Shown here piece by piece: positions 7,484-17,002 of a stretch of 64,000 nucleotides of DNA (the stretch's first letter is position 1; each line of letters starts with the position of its first letter). The position numbers and the translations under genes are program-made. The stretch lies in NCBI GenBank assembly GCA_934193515.1, contig CAKPVJ010000008.1, positions 7,535-71,534 of the forward strand, in the 5' to 3' direction. Under the pieces are notes generated by a model. The model was not told the origin of the DNA and did not search any database. It worked only from the letters and a program-made list of their open reading frames with translations. The DNA comes from an uncultured Megasphaera sp. GTDB taxonomy: Bacteria; Bacillota; Negativicutes; Veillonellales; Megasphaeraceae.

Positions 7484-10400
7484 ATGACACATGAAACGAC
7501 TGCCCTCTACGAGGCCATACAGCAGGCACTGCAGGAACCGGAGTTTTTGCAGATCGCCGGACTGGACAGACAGGATATGCAGCAATTGATGCAGACAATG
7601 CAGCTGTCCCAAAAAGTAAACGCGTTATGGACGTGCCGCAGTGAAGACGGCTGGTTTTATTCTCCTGCTGTTCTTCAAGTACTGCAGACCGCTTCCGTAT
7701 GGCAGCAGGTACCGGAAGGCGGCTGGCTGGCATACTGCTACTGCAGCGTATTGGAACGACTCTTTCCAAGTACAGGCGCGCAGTGGACCTGCTGGGACGG
7801 GACGCCTGTCAGGCATGGCGATGCAGAACCGTATCGGCTGGGCCGCTTGCTTTTTATGCAGATTTTGCGCGGACTGTATGAATATGAAGCAAGAAACAAT
7901 GTATTCAATCCGACTAAAAATTTTGATTTTTTATCCTATGAAGAAGTAATCCGGCAGGGATATACGCAGGAATACCTGATCATGAAGCGTATTTTTGCCG
8001 ATGAATATATTTATGAATTCATGCGTATTGGCGCGGATATTTCTCCGTTTAATACATTGGGACATATTGCCGGTGTTCATTATGTTGCCGTGTATGCAGC
8101 GCGGCAGCTGGCGAAAGCCGGCGTTCCCGTAGATACGGCATTGATTTCTGGGGCAGCTGCCTGTCATGACTTGGGAAAATACGGCTGCAAAAAGAATGAA
8201 GAAAAACGAGTTCCTTATTTACATTATTATTATACGGGTATGTGGTGCCAACACAGGGGATTATCCGGCATCGGCCATATTGCAGCCAATCATTCTGTCT
8301 GGGATTTGGAATTGGAAAATCTGTCTGTGGAATCGCTGCTTTTGATATACGCCGATTTTCGCGTCAAAAGTACTCGCAGCAAGCAGGGCGAAGAAGTGAT
8401 TCACTTTTATACCTTGGCTGAAGCGTTTGACGTTATTTTGAGCAAATTGGACGATGTAGATGCTGCCAAGAAACAGCGGTATCAAAAAGTATATGCTAAA
8501 CTGGCGGACTTTGAACAATTTATGAAGGAACAGGGCGTATGTGTGGAGCTGCCTGCAGATTTTTCAAACCGCCCGGCAGCATTCAAACGACGGACTGTAA
8601 AAGAAAAGGTGCTGCTGGACGGCCAAGAGGTGGTGGACCAATTAAAATATGCGGCGATTGACCACAATATCCGGCTTATGAGCCTGTTTCGGGACGAAAG
8701 CGACTTTGGTAAATTAATCGAAGCTGCGCGCAGCGAGCGGCTGTGGAAAAATGTTCGCACATATATGGGGATTTTTGAAGAATATTCTACGTATATGACA
8801 GAACATCAAAAAGTAATGATAGTCGCATTTTTGTATGAATTATTATCTCATAAAGAAGGAGATATCCGTATGCAGGCAGCGGCGCTTATGGGACGTATTA
8901 CTGCTGATTTTAATGACCCCTATACGAAAGAACTGCCGCAAGGCGTATCACTGCCCCGTAAAAGCGTGACGAATGCGTCGCTGTTTGCACAGTATACGGA
9001 GATGATTTTGCATCCGGATATTCGTTTCACAGAACAGCATACACAGTGGATAGGCTATTGTTTCAGTACCTTTGTCAATTCCGTACTGGCTCACTGTCCG
9101 GCGTCAGACAGAGCGGTATATCTGGCTGTCCTGCAGAAATATTACAGTGTCGGCACGTATACAGACGAACAGTATATTATCTTGCTGAAAGCTTTGGCTG
9201 ATATGGATAATGCGGCAGTTTGCGGCACGTTCATGGAAACGGCACAGCCGTTTATCCTAAAGGCTCTCCAATCGGATTCTTATACGCTGCGTATTGCCGC
9301 ACTGCTTACGGCACGGCGTGTTTTGCCGGCATATACTGGTAAGCGCTGGTATCAGGAACTGCTGCAGGTCATGAAGTTGCCGACGGAATGCCGCAGTTTT
9401 GAAGAAAATGAGGGCAGCCTGTTTTTAGTTGATTTAAAAATGGGAACGCATTGGGTTGTCAAAGTTGCGAATATAGAACTCATGCTGCGCTGTGTAGATG
9501 AACAGTGCCGTAAAGGCGACGTCATGCATTTAGGCATGCATTTGACAAATTTGCTGAAAGTCAGTGAAACTATTTTTGTCCGTCAGGCAGCAGGAGAAGG
9601 CCTGCTGCACATTGCCGACAAGATGACGTATTCACAGCGCAATGAATTGGCAGTGGAATTATTTAACGGCTTAGAAATCGGCGATCCTCAGATTGCCAAA
9701 TACATGCCGGAATTTTTAGGGCGCATGATTCTCAAACTGCCGCCGCAGGAGTTTGATGAATGTATCAGCACGATTGCGTCTCAGATCGTGTCAGCCAATA
9801 TCCAGCTGGCATCGGCGATGGTTCATACAGTAGGTGTTATTTTGGAACACTTTGCTGCCTTTGCTGCCGCATTTCCGGAAGATGAGGCCAGCCATCGAAA
9901 ACGGCAGCTGCGGCTTTTGTATATTATGATAAAAGCCTTTGCGCATTACAATAAAGAATTGAGCCGCGATGCATTTCGCGACATGGGCCGATTTATTTTC
10001 GGCAGCGTACAAATGGCACTGCCGCAGAAGGATATTCTCTTTGCTCACTGTTATAAAAAACTGCTGGTTCTTTTGGATGAAAATTCAGAAGAAACACTGG
10101 ATTTTTACAGTAATGCCGCCGTACTCAACCACATGTACCGCTATATTGGGCAGCATCAGTTTGCCAAGGGAGAGTTTGCCTTTGCGGCCCATCGCAAAGC
10201 TTGTTTTTATCCTGGGACATTTGATCCCTTCAGCCTGGGACATAAAGCCGTTGCCTGCAAAATTCGGGATTTGGGGTTTGATGTTTACTTGGCTTTGGAT
10301 GAATTTTCTTGGTCCAAACATACTCAGCCTCGTCTGATGCGGCGTAAAATTATGAATATGTCTGTGGCTGATGAAGAAAACATATATCCGTTTCCCGATG

Positions 10401-12346
10401 ATATACCGGTCAATATTGCCAATCCGCAGGATATTCATTGCCTGAAAGAAATTTTTTCCGGGAAAGAATTATATATTGCTGTAGGAACGGATGTCATTCA
10501 AAATGCTTCGGCATATAAAGCGGAACCGATGGCAGATTCTATCCATACGGTAAATCATATTGCCTTTGCCAGAGAAACGCGGCGAAGTGAAAAACAGGCC
10601 CAGGAAGCGAAAGAATGCAACATAACAGGAAACGTGATTCAACTGACGCTTGATAAGTTTTATGAAGACATCAGCTCGACAAAAATCCGTGAAAATATTG
10701 ATTTGAACCGCGATATTTCCAATCTCATTGATGCGGCAGCCCAGCAGTTTATTTATGACAACAATATGTACCTTCGCGAGCCGGCGTATAAACATGTGTT
10801 GGAAGCGCGTGAAATCGGCATTGGCGCGTTTAAGCCGCGGGGGGCTGAAAGTCTGTGGCCTATTTGCGGTGAATTGTGGAAAAAAGGATATAATACGGAT
10901 GTTTTGGACCGATACGTAGAAAAAGAACGGGTGTGGACGCTTTATATTGATGACGCCGGACCGCAGAAAACCATGATTGCGTACGGCGCAGTTCATCGCG
11001 TCGGCACGCGGGATTTGCTCAAGGAATTCGGCAGTACGGAAGCAGCCGCCCATATCCGCCGGGCCGCTGGCGGCAGCATTGCCTGCATTGGCTTTTTATA
11101 TGCCAATGATTCATCGAGCATTGCCAATGTCAGCCAGATGATGATTACAGAGCTGCTGACCGAATTGATTGCGCGCGATTTCACTTATGCCGTATATCAT
11201 CCGGCAGATGAAGAAGCAGGATACGATGAAGACGTCATTGCAGCACTTACCCAGCAGGGATTTGTCAATATTGCGCCTGATGGGGCCTATCCGCTGTATG
11301 CCGTCGATATGAAGTCCCCTGTCGTTATTTTCCGGGATGTAGAAACGACGATTAAAAATCCGTTTAATAAAAATCCCCGTGTGCGGCAGGCAATAAACCA
11401 GGCGCATCAGAACTTGCTGGCTGTACTCAACCGGATTTATCCGGGAAAATTACTGCTGTCTTTTGCGATGAGTGCCGTCCATCATAAAATCATTCACAAA
11501 GTAGCCGAAATCAATGGTGTGTCTATTGTAGAAGACAAAAAGAAGCGGCGCGGCCCCTATATGTCCGTCCCGTTCGGCAAAGCTCTGAGCGATGTACTGG
11601 TGCCGAATACGGTAACGAAAAGCCTGCATATCGACAAATACTTTGACCGCCTGGTTAAGAGTTTTACGATTGCCGAATCTCACCATTATTCTCCTGTTGA
11701 AAATCAAGTGAAAACGATAAAATCATTCAACAGGCCGGTCATTCTTATTGATGATTTGCTGCACAAGGGACATCGCATGCGTATGCTGACTCCATATTTG
11801 CAGAAAAACGGCGTTGACATTAAAAAAGTACTGGTTGGCGTGATGACAGGCCGGGCAATGGATATGATGGCTGAAAAGCATATTCAGGCCGAAAGTGCGT
11901 ATTTCCTGCCGACGTTAGAAATATGGCTGAATGAAAGGGACTGCTATCCCTTTATTGGCGGCGACAGCATCGACAATGCGCACAACTACAGCGGCTATGA
12001 CCGCAACCCAGCCATCAATTTGGTACTGCCGTATGTCAATCCGCATTTTATTTGCCGCGGCGATATCCAAGCCAGCTATTGGTATTCTTTGACATGTCTG
12101 CAAAACGCGGCACACATTATGCATACGCTGCAGGAAGTATATCAGGAAACGTATGAAAAGCGTTTGACACTGAAGCGGCTGGGCGAAGTGATTACCTATC
12201 CCCGTATTCCGGATATTGATGTCGGCGTTACATTTGATGAAAATATGGATCCCACTCGCTTTATTGAAAATGATATAGAACGGCTGGTACGGCTGCGGTG
12301 GGGAGGCAGTGCAGATTGGCCAGCAGAAAGAGGAACGACGGTATGA
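7484..12346 (+). CDS. Giant multidomain protein: HD domain, helical repeats, nucleotidyltransferase and phosphoribosyltransferase-like region
   Basis: 1620 residues from ATG 7484, which has CAGGAGA upstream; the frame extends back to 7424 but that start is inside the terminator. No signal peptide or membrane segment, so cytoplasmic. Residues about 185-300 are an HD-type metal-dependent phosphohydrolase (His193, C-H-D-L-G-K with His228-Asp229, His265, Asp291). Residues about 400-880 are helical and look like HEAT-type repeats. Residues 908-1071 resemble NadD-type adenylyltransferases: F-Y-P-G-T-F-D-P-F-S-L-G-H-K at 908-921 and S-S-T-K-I-R-E-N at 1064-1071. About 1150-1270 may be an acyltransferase-like fold. 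Residues about 1275-1520 resemble a phosphoribosyltransferase, with V-I-L-I-D-D-L-L-H-K-G-H at 1419-1430. No named function is known to me. It is coupled to the next gene by an ATGA overlap. Confidence 0.8.
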   Translation: MTHETTALYEAIQQALQEPEFLQIAGLDRQDMQQLMQTMQLSQKVNALWTCRSEDGWFYSPAVLQVLQTASVWQQVPEGGWLAYCYCSVLERLFPSTGAQWTCWDGTPVRHGDAEPYRLGRLLFMQILRGLYEYEARNNVFNPTKNFDFLSYEEVIRQGYTQEYLIMKRIFADEYIYEFMRIGADISPFNTLGHIAGVHYVAVYAARQLAKAGVPVDTALISGAAACHDLGKYGCKKNEEKRVPYLHYYYTGMWCQHRGLSGIGHIAANHSVWDLELENLSVESLLLIYADFRVKSTRSKQGEEVIHFYTLAEAFDVILSKLDDVDAAKKQRYQKVYAKLADFEQFMKEQGVCVELPADFSNRPAAFKRRTVKEKVLLDGQEVVDQLKYAAIDHNIRLMSLFRDESDFGKLIEAARSERLWKNVRTYMGIFEEYSTYMTEHQKVMIVAFLYELLSHKEGDIRMQAAALMGRITADFNDPYTKELPQGVSLPRKSVTNASLFAQYTEMILHPDIRFTEQHTQWIGYCFSTFVNSVLAHCPASDRAVYLAVLQKYYSVGTYTDEQYIILLKALADMDNAAVCGTFMETAQPFILKALQSDSYTLRIAALLTARRVLPAYTGKRWYQELLQVMKLPTECRSFEENEGSLFLVDLKMGTHWVVKVANIELMLRCVDEQCRKGDVMHLGMHLTNLLKVSETIFVRQAAGEGLLHIADKMTYSQRNELAVELFNGLEIGDPQIAKYMPEFLGRMILKLPPQEFDECISTIASQIVSANIQLASAMVHTVGVILEHFAAFAAAFPEDEASHRKRQLRLLYIMIKAFAHYNKELSRDAFRDMGRFIFGSVQMALPQKDILFAHCYKKLLVLLDENSEETLDFYSNAAVLNHMYRYIGQHQFAKGEFAFAAHRKACFYPGTFDPFSLGHKAVACKIRDLGFDVYLALDEFSWSKHTQPRLMRRKIMNMSVADEENIYPFPDDIPVNIANPQDIHCLKEIFSGKELYIAVGTDVIQNASAYKAEPMADSIHTVNHIAFARETRRSEKQAQEAKECNITGNVIQLTLDKFYEDISSTKIRENIDLNRDISNLIDAAAQQFIYDNNMYLREPAYKHVLEAREIGIGAFKPRGAESLWPICGELWKKGYNTDVLDRYVEKERVWTLYIDDAGPQKTMIAYGAVHRVGTRDLLKEFGSTEAAAHIRRAAGGSIACIGFLYANDSSSIANVSQMMITELLTELIARDFTYAVYHPADEEAGYDEDVIAALTQQGFVNIAPDGAYPLYAVDMKSPVVIFRDVETTIKNPFNKNPRVRQAINQAHQNLLAVLNRIYPGKLLLSFAMSAVHHKIIHKVAEINGVSIVEDKKKRRGPYMSVPFGKALSDVLVPNTVTKSLHIDKYFDRLVKSFTIAESHHYSPVENQVKTIKSFNRPVILIDDLLHKGHRMRMLTPYLQKNGVDIKKVLVGVMTGRAMDMMAEKHIQAESAYFLPTLEIWLNERDCYPFIGGDSIDNAHNYSGYDRNPAINLVLPYVNPHFICRGDIQASYWYSLTCLQNAAHIMHTLQEVYQETYEKRLTLKRLGEVITYPRIPDIDVGVTFDENMDPTRFIENDIERLVRLRWGGSADWPAERGTTV

Positions 12347-13338
12347 TTCAATATTTTATTCATGATTTGCCGGAGGCAGCCGGTGTAGCAGCGCCGTTGT
12401 CATTGACGGCATATAATCCACTGGGCAAAAACACGTACCGAGTGCATATCCTGGCTTTGGGAGATGTAGGGACGACGATGCTTATCGGCCTGCGGTTACT
12501 GGGGGCCGACGTTATCAGCCAGATTGGCATTTGTGATTTGAATGCTAAAAATACACAGCGGCTGGAAATGGAAATCAATCAAGTACGGTATCCGTTTGCC
12601 GGGTTTGTAGGCAGTGACATGCCGATACTGCCTGCGGTGGAAATCGTAGAAGAAGCGCAGCTGTTTGACTGCGACGTATTTATTTTTTGTGCCAGCAAGG
12701 GGGTTCCTCCGCTGGGAGCTGCCGGTGATGTGCGTATGGCGCAGCTGGAAGCCAACCGCGGTTTGGTGCAGCATTTTGCCGCCTTAGCTCAAGCAGCGGC
12801 ATTCAAGGGATTGGTATGTATCGTGTCAGATCCTGTAGAGCCGTTGTGCAAAGCCTTTTGGCAGGCATCCGGCTTGGCACCGTCGCAAATCCAAGGATAT
12901 GGGCTGGGCGTGATGAATGCCCGTGCGGCGTACTATGCCGAACGAAATCCGGAATTTTCCCGGTATTTGTCAGAAGGGAGAGCCTTTGGCCCGCACGGCA
13001 GTGATTTAGTATTGGCAGACAGCATCATTGCATATCATGATGATATATCTCAAGCTTTGACGGAAAAGGTAATTCATGCCAATATGACCGTGCGCGAATT
13101 GGGATACAAGCCGTATATTGCGCCGGCACTGTCTTCTGCGGCCATATCTATTTTACTGACGCTGCGGCATCAGTGGCACTATGGGTCACTGTATTTTGGC
13201 GATGCAGAAACGGGTGCGTTTTTCGGCATCAAAAACAGAATCAATGAGCAGGGCGTGCTGTACGAAGATGTCGCCGTCTGCGCGCCGCTGTACGAACGGT
13301 TGAAGCGGTCGTATCTCCATTTGTGCCGCCTGCCGTAA
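12343..13338 (+). CDS. Lactate/malate dehydrogenase-like protein
   Basis: 331 residues; the ATG overlaps the upstream stop (ATGA) and AGAGGA lies just before it. The frame runs 15 codons further upstream but has no site there. The fold is that of the NAD-dependent LDH/MDH family: G-D-V-G-T-T (40-45) dinucleotide loop, Asp65 at the end of the second strand, S-D-P-V-E-P (162-167) in the place of the usual N-P-V-D, and F-G-P-H-G-S-D with His218 as the expected catalytic His. In the helix that normally holds L-D-x-x-R the sequence is V-M-N-A-R, so the catalytic Asp appears to be lost. The substrate is unknown and probably not plain lactate or malate. It is coupled to the giant protein. Confidence 0.8.
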   Translation: MIQYFIHDLPEAAGVAAPLSLTAYNPLGKNTYRVHILALGDVGTTMLIGLRLLGADVISQIGICDLNAKNTQRLEMEINQVRYPFAGFVGSDMPILPAVEIVEEAQLFDCDVFIFCASKGVPPLGAAGDVRMAQLEANRGLVQHFAALAQAAAFKGLVCIVSDPVEPLCKAFWQASGLAPSQIQGYGLGVMNARAAYYAERNPEFSRYLSEGRAFGPHGSDLVLADSIIAYHDDISQALTEKVIHANMTVRELGYKPYIAPALSSAAISILLTLRHQWHYGSLYFGDAETGAFFGIKNRINEQGVLYEDVAVCAPLYERLKRSYLHLCRLP

Positions 13339-13357
13339 GAAGAAAGGAGAGGGGCCT

Positions 13358-14458
13358 ATGCTTCATGTAGTAAAGATTGGCTGGGACGACTCGCCTGCTG
13401 CGCGCATACAACAGGTTCTTGCGCAGGCGCTGCAGGGACAGGCGTACACGCTGTATGAGAATGAAGGAGAATTTATTTCATCTTGTCGGCCCTGTCCGGC
13501 AGGTTTACCGCGTCAAGCCCTTCTTTTTGCCGTCGCGCTGCCGCCAGGAGGAATGACCTGTTCCTATGTGCGGCTGATTTCCTGGCTGGCGTCCCAGCCG
13601 TTGTGTTTGCAGGGCTGGTGCGGCGCCGTACTTATCGACGGGCCCGGCGAATGGTTTACGAAAAAAATCGGGCGGGAATTGATTTTTTTAGCCAATCAGG
13701 CAGGCTGTACCTTTCCTGGCAAGCCGCTGGTAGAAGCGACGGGTTCATTGTACAATTTCAATACGCAGGCAGCCGTGCAGGGCGTGACGAATTGGCAGGC
13801 GTATACAGCCAGCGCAGCTCGGCTGGTGCGAAAGGTGTGTGCCTTTGCTGAGGCGATGCAGAAGGCAGCCGGCAAGCCGATACGGCGTATTTTGGTGCTT
13901 CATGCGAGCAGCCGCAGGACATCCAATACGCTGCTGCTGTGGGAAATGGTACGTCGGCATTTGCACGGCGCGATTGATGTAGAAGAAATATCCCTGCGCA
14001 ACGGGGCTGTCATCGACTGCCGCGGCTGCAGCTATGAGGCCTGCCGCCATTTTGGCGAACAAGGGGAATGCTTTTACGGCGGCGTCATTGTGGAAAAAGT
14101 ATATCCTGCTATTCGGGCAGCCGATGCGGTGATGCTTATTTGTCCCAATTATAATGATGCAGTCAGTGCCAACTTGACGGCATTTTTTAACCGCCTGACA
14201 GCATTGTTCCGACTGGAGTTTAATTCCTTTGCGCAGAAATATGTATATGCCCTCGTCGTTTCTGGCTACAGCGGCGGTGATATGGTGGCTGAACAGGTGA
14301 TTGATGCCATGAACTGCAATAAAAATTTTAGCTTGCCCGGACAGTTTGCTATGCTGGAAACAGCGAATGATCCGCAGAGTATTCTGCAGTGTGAAGGAAT
14401 TGAAAAAAGAGCCGTTCAAATGGCTGAACGGCTCTTAGGCAATATCGTATATACATAA
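13358..14458 (+). CDS. NAD(P)H-dependent FMN reductase-like flavoprotein with N-terminal extension
   Basis: 366 residues. Residues about 175-366 look like the flavodoxin-fold NADPH-dependent FMN reductase/iron-sulfur flavoprotein group: I-L-V-L-H-A-S-S-R-R-T-S-N-T at the phosphate loop, C-R-G-C-S-Y-E-A-C-R near the middle, and an I-C-P-N-Y-N-D-A loop. The N-terminal 170 residues look like a second alpha/beta domain with weak similarity to the same fold. The ATG at 13358 has AAAGGAGAGG upstream and starts 19 bases after the dehydrogenase-like gene. It ends this three-gene unit at a terminator. The substrate is unknown. Confidence 0.75.
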   Translation: MLHVVKIGWDDSPAARIQQVLAQALQGQAYTLYENEGEFISSCRPCPAGLPRQALLFAVALPPGGMTCSYVRLISWLASQPLCLQGWCGAVLIDGPGEWFTKKIGRELIFLANQAGCTFPGKPLVEATGSLYNFNTQAAVQGVTNWQAYTASAARLVRKVCAFAEAMQKAAGKPIRRILVLHASSRRTSNTLLLWEMVRRHLHGAIDVEEISLRNGAVIDCRGCSYEACRHFGEQGECFYGGVIVEKVYPAIRAADAVMLICPNYNDAVSANLTAFFNRLTALFRLEFNSFAQKYVYALVVSGYSGGDMVAEQVIDAMNCNKNFSLPGQFAMLETANDPQSILQCEGIEKRAVQMAERLLGNIVYT

Positions 14459-14465
14459 AGACAAA

Positions 14466-14505
14466 TAAAAAAAGATGATTCGGTAAAGAATCATCTTTTT
14501 TTATA
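14466..14505. terminator. Bidirectional intrinsic terminator
   Basis: AAAAAAGATGATT and AATCATCTTTTTT pair around an 8-base loop between two convergent genes. The T-runs on both strands allow it to end the flavoprotein gene and rpmB. Confidence 0.9.
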
Positions 14506-14510
14506 TAGGA

Positions 14511-14702
14511 TTAAACATCACGCTGTACTTTGCCGGAACGAAGGCAGCGAGTGCATACGTTAACACGTTTTACTTCGCCGTCTACGATAGCGCGTACTCT
14601 CTGGATATTCGGTTTCCAGGTTTTTTTCGTTTTTAAGTGGGAATGGCTGACATTCATGCCGCTCATTGTTCCCTTACCGCAAATTTCGCAATAGTTTGCC
14701 AT
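14511..14702 (-). CDS. rpmB: 50S ribosomal protein L28
   Basis: 63 residues, the normal length. It keeps the zinc-binding type: C-E-I-C near the N-terminus and C-T-R-C near the C-terminus, with the typical S-H-S-H-L-K-T-K-K-T-W-K-P-N core. It is a structural protein of the large subunit. GGGAGGTG lies upstream of the ATG. It is monocistronic, divergent from recG. Confidence 0.95.
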   Translation of the reverse strand: MANYCEICGKGTMSGMNVSHSHLKTKKTWKPNIQRVRAIVDGEVKRVNVCTRCLRSGKVQRDV

Positions 14703-14742
14703 TGGTTACACCTCCCTGCACCATCTACAGTACAACATACAA

Positions 14743-14771
14743 ATCTTATCATAAAAGATAGGGTAAATCAA
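14743..14771 (-). promoter_or_regulatory. Likely rpmB promoter
   Basis: On the minus strand TTGATT (14771-14766) and TAAGAT (14748-14743) are 17 bases apart, upstream of the rpmB ribosome binding site. Confidence 0.5.
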
Positions 14772-14839
14772 GTTATATTTATAAAAAAGTCTACAAAATA
14801 TGATACAATAAAAAAGAGAAAAATACAAGGAGTTTTTTT

Positions 14840-16879
14840 ATGGATTGTTCAATTCGTCAACTAAAGGGAATTGGCGCGCGCAAAGAAGCGTTGTTTGCCC
14901 GTTTGGGGATTCATACGATTACTGATGTGCTGCAGTATTTTCCCAAAGAATATGAAGACCGCAGCCATATCCAGCAGATTGCCGAAGTTACGCTGCCGTC
15001 GCCTGTACCGGTGCTGGTCTGCGGCACCGTGCGCAGCGTGCAGGAAATGCGGCCGCGCCGCGGCATGACGCTGTTGAAAGTCATATTGGCCGATGCCAGC
15101 GGTGCCGTAGAAATGACGTGGTTTAATCAGCCCTTTAAGAAAAAACTGTTTCATCAGGGCATGACGATTACGGCATTTGGCAAAATGGAATGGGCTTACG
15201 GCCGGCGGCAGATGAATGGGCCTGAAACGGAAGAAGGCGTCGCTGAAGGACAGGGATTGATTCCTGTCTATGGCCTGACAGACGGGCTGCGGCAGCAAGA
15301 GGTGCGCAAAACTGTACAGGCTGCCCTGCAGGCGGCAGCCGCCAATCCCTCACTGCTGCCGGGCTGGGACGGTGGACGAAAAGCCTGCCATTCGCAGCTG
15401 CAGACCGGGCAGGCCTATGCCTGGATGCATTTTCCGCCGTCGAGAGCCCAGCAGCAGCAGGCACGAAAACAGCTGGCTTTTGAAGAACTGTTTGACATGC
15501 AGCTGGGATTATTGCTGCGCCGCCGCAAAGAAGGAAAACGACAGGGCATCAAATGCGGACCCAATGGAAAGCTGTTGAAGCAGTTCGTCTCGCAGCTCCC
15601 CTTTACACTGACTAAAGGCCAGGTACAAGCTTTTTTGGATATACAAAATGACATGGAAAGTGCAGTGCCTATGCAGCGGTTGATACAAGGGGATGTCGGC
15701 TCGGGGAAAACGGTAGTGGCAGCTATGGCACTGGCCAAAATTGTCGAAAACGGCTATCAGGGAGCCTTGATGGCGCCGACGGAAATTTTGGCCGTACAGC
15801 ATTATGAAGAATTTGGCCGCTTATTTCACGATATGCCTGTTCGCATTGCCTTGCTGACAGGACGGACCAATGCCAAAGAACGAAGTATACTGCTGGATGA
15901 ATTAAAAGACGGCACGATTCAAATCCTCATCGGGACCCATGCGTTGATTCAGGATGACGTGGCGTTTCAAGAGCTGGGGCTGGTCATTACAGATGAACAA
16001 CATCGCTTTGGCGTCAAACAGCGCGCGGCTCTGCAACATAAAGGAAAGGCGCCGCACACCCTGTTTATGACGGCAACGCCGATTCCACGGACGCTGGCTC
16101 TTTCGGTGTACGGCGATTTGGATGTATCGTCTATTCGGGAAATGCCGCCGGGACGGAAAATGGTAAAAACCTATGCCGTGGGCGAAGCGATGCGGCAGCG
16201 GATTTACGTTTTTATGGAAAAACTGATGAAGGCTGGCCAGCAGTGTTATGTTGTCTGCCCTTTGGTAGAAGAATCGGAAACGATGGATTTGCAGGCTGCG
16301 ACGGCTTTATATGATGAGCTGCGGCTGACTGTTTTCAAAAAACGGCACTGCGGCCTCGTACACGGTAAGATGGCAGGCAAAGAGAAAGAAGCGGTGATGG
16401 AAGCCTTTCAACACGGCGAGATAGACCTTCTTGTAGCGACCAGCGTCATTGAAGTCGGCGTCAACGTTCCCAACGCGACGCTCATGCTCATCGACGGTGC
16501 CGAACGGTTCGGCCTGGCCCAGCTGCATCAGCTGCGGGGACGTGTAGGCCGGGGCAGTCAGCAGGCGTACTGCATTTTGCTGGCCAAAGGCGGCAGTGAA
16601 GAAACGCGGCAGCGACTCCGCTGGATGGAACAAATCCACGATGGTTTTACACTGGCTGAAAAAGATTTGCTGCTTCGCGGTGCCGGCAGATTATTTGGCT
16701 GTGCCCAGCATGGCCTGCCGGATTTAAAAGCGGCAGACATTGTGCAGGACATCGATTTGTTGGTTGCGGCCAGAGACAGAGCATCTGCGTATTTGAAAGA
16801 AAATATAGATGAAAAACTAATCTTAGACGTACTGCGGCAGCGGTTTGGAGGAAATTTTCAAGGGTTATGGAATAACTGA
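14840..16879 (+). CDS. recG: ATP-dependent DNA helicase RecG
   Basis: 679 residues (E. coli 693). It remodels stalled forks and branched DNA during recombination and repair. The N-terminal wedge/OB domain covers about 1-200. The helicase core has G-D-V-G-S-G-K-T (284-291), D-E-Q-H (385-388), M-T-A-T-P-I-P-R-T motif III and Q-L-R-G-R-V-G-R-G motif VI, followed by the TRG region. ATG at 14840 has an AAGGAG site. The gene stands between rpmB and guaB with no overlap. Confidence 0.95.
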   Translation: MDCSIRQLKGIGARKEALFARLGIHTITDVLQYFPKEYEDRSHIQQIAEVTLPSPVPVLVCGTVRSVQEMRPRRGMTLLKVILADASGAVEMTWFNQPFKKKLFHQGMTITAFGKMEWAYGRRQMNGPETEEGVAEGQGLIPVYGLTDGLRQQEVRKTVQAALQAAAANPSLLPGWDGGRKACHSQLQTGQAYAWMHFPPSRAQQQQARKQLAFEELFDMQLGLLLRRRKEGKRQGIKCGPNGKLLKQFVSQLPFTLTKGQVQAFLDIQNDMESAVPMQRLIQGDVGSGKTVVAAMALAKIVENGYQGALMAPTEILAVQHYEEFGRLFHDMPVRIALLTGRTNAKERSILLDELKDGTIQILIGTHALIQDDVAFQELGLVITDEQHRFGVKQRAALQHKGKAPHTLFMTATPIPRTLALSVYGDLDVSSIREMPPGRKMVKTYAVGEAMRQRIYVFMEKLMKAGQQCYVVCPLVEESETMDLQAATALYDELRLTVFKKRHCGLVHGKMAGKEKEAVMEAFQHGEIDLLVATSVIEVGVNVPNATLMLIDGAERFGLAQLHQLRGRVGRGSQQAYCILLAKGGSEETRQRLRWMEQIHDGFTLAEKDLLLRGAGRLFGCAQHGLPDLKAADIVQDIDLLVAARDRASAYLKENIDEKLILDVLRQRFGGNFQGLWNN

Positions 16880-16911
16880 CAGAAAATCTTAGAAAAGTGT
16901 GAATGAAAATA

Positions 16912-16940
16912 TGTACAGATTGCGATATATCCGTTATAAT
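16912..16940 (+). promoter_or_regulatory. Possible guaB promoter
   Basis: TATAAT at 16935-16940 is a perfect -10 box; the -35 position 17 bases upstream (TGTACA) is weak. Confidence 0.45.
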
Positions 16941-17002
16941 AGTTGGTAAGCTATTTAGGGCTCTTTCCCTATTTCTTATATTTTATAAACAGAGGTGCAA
17001 AT

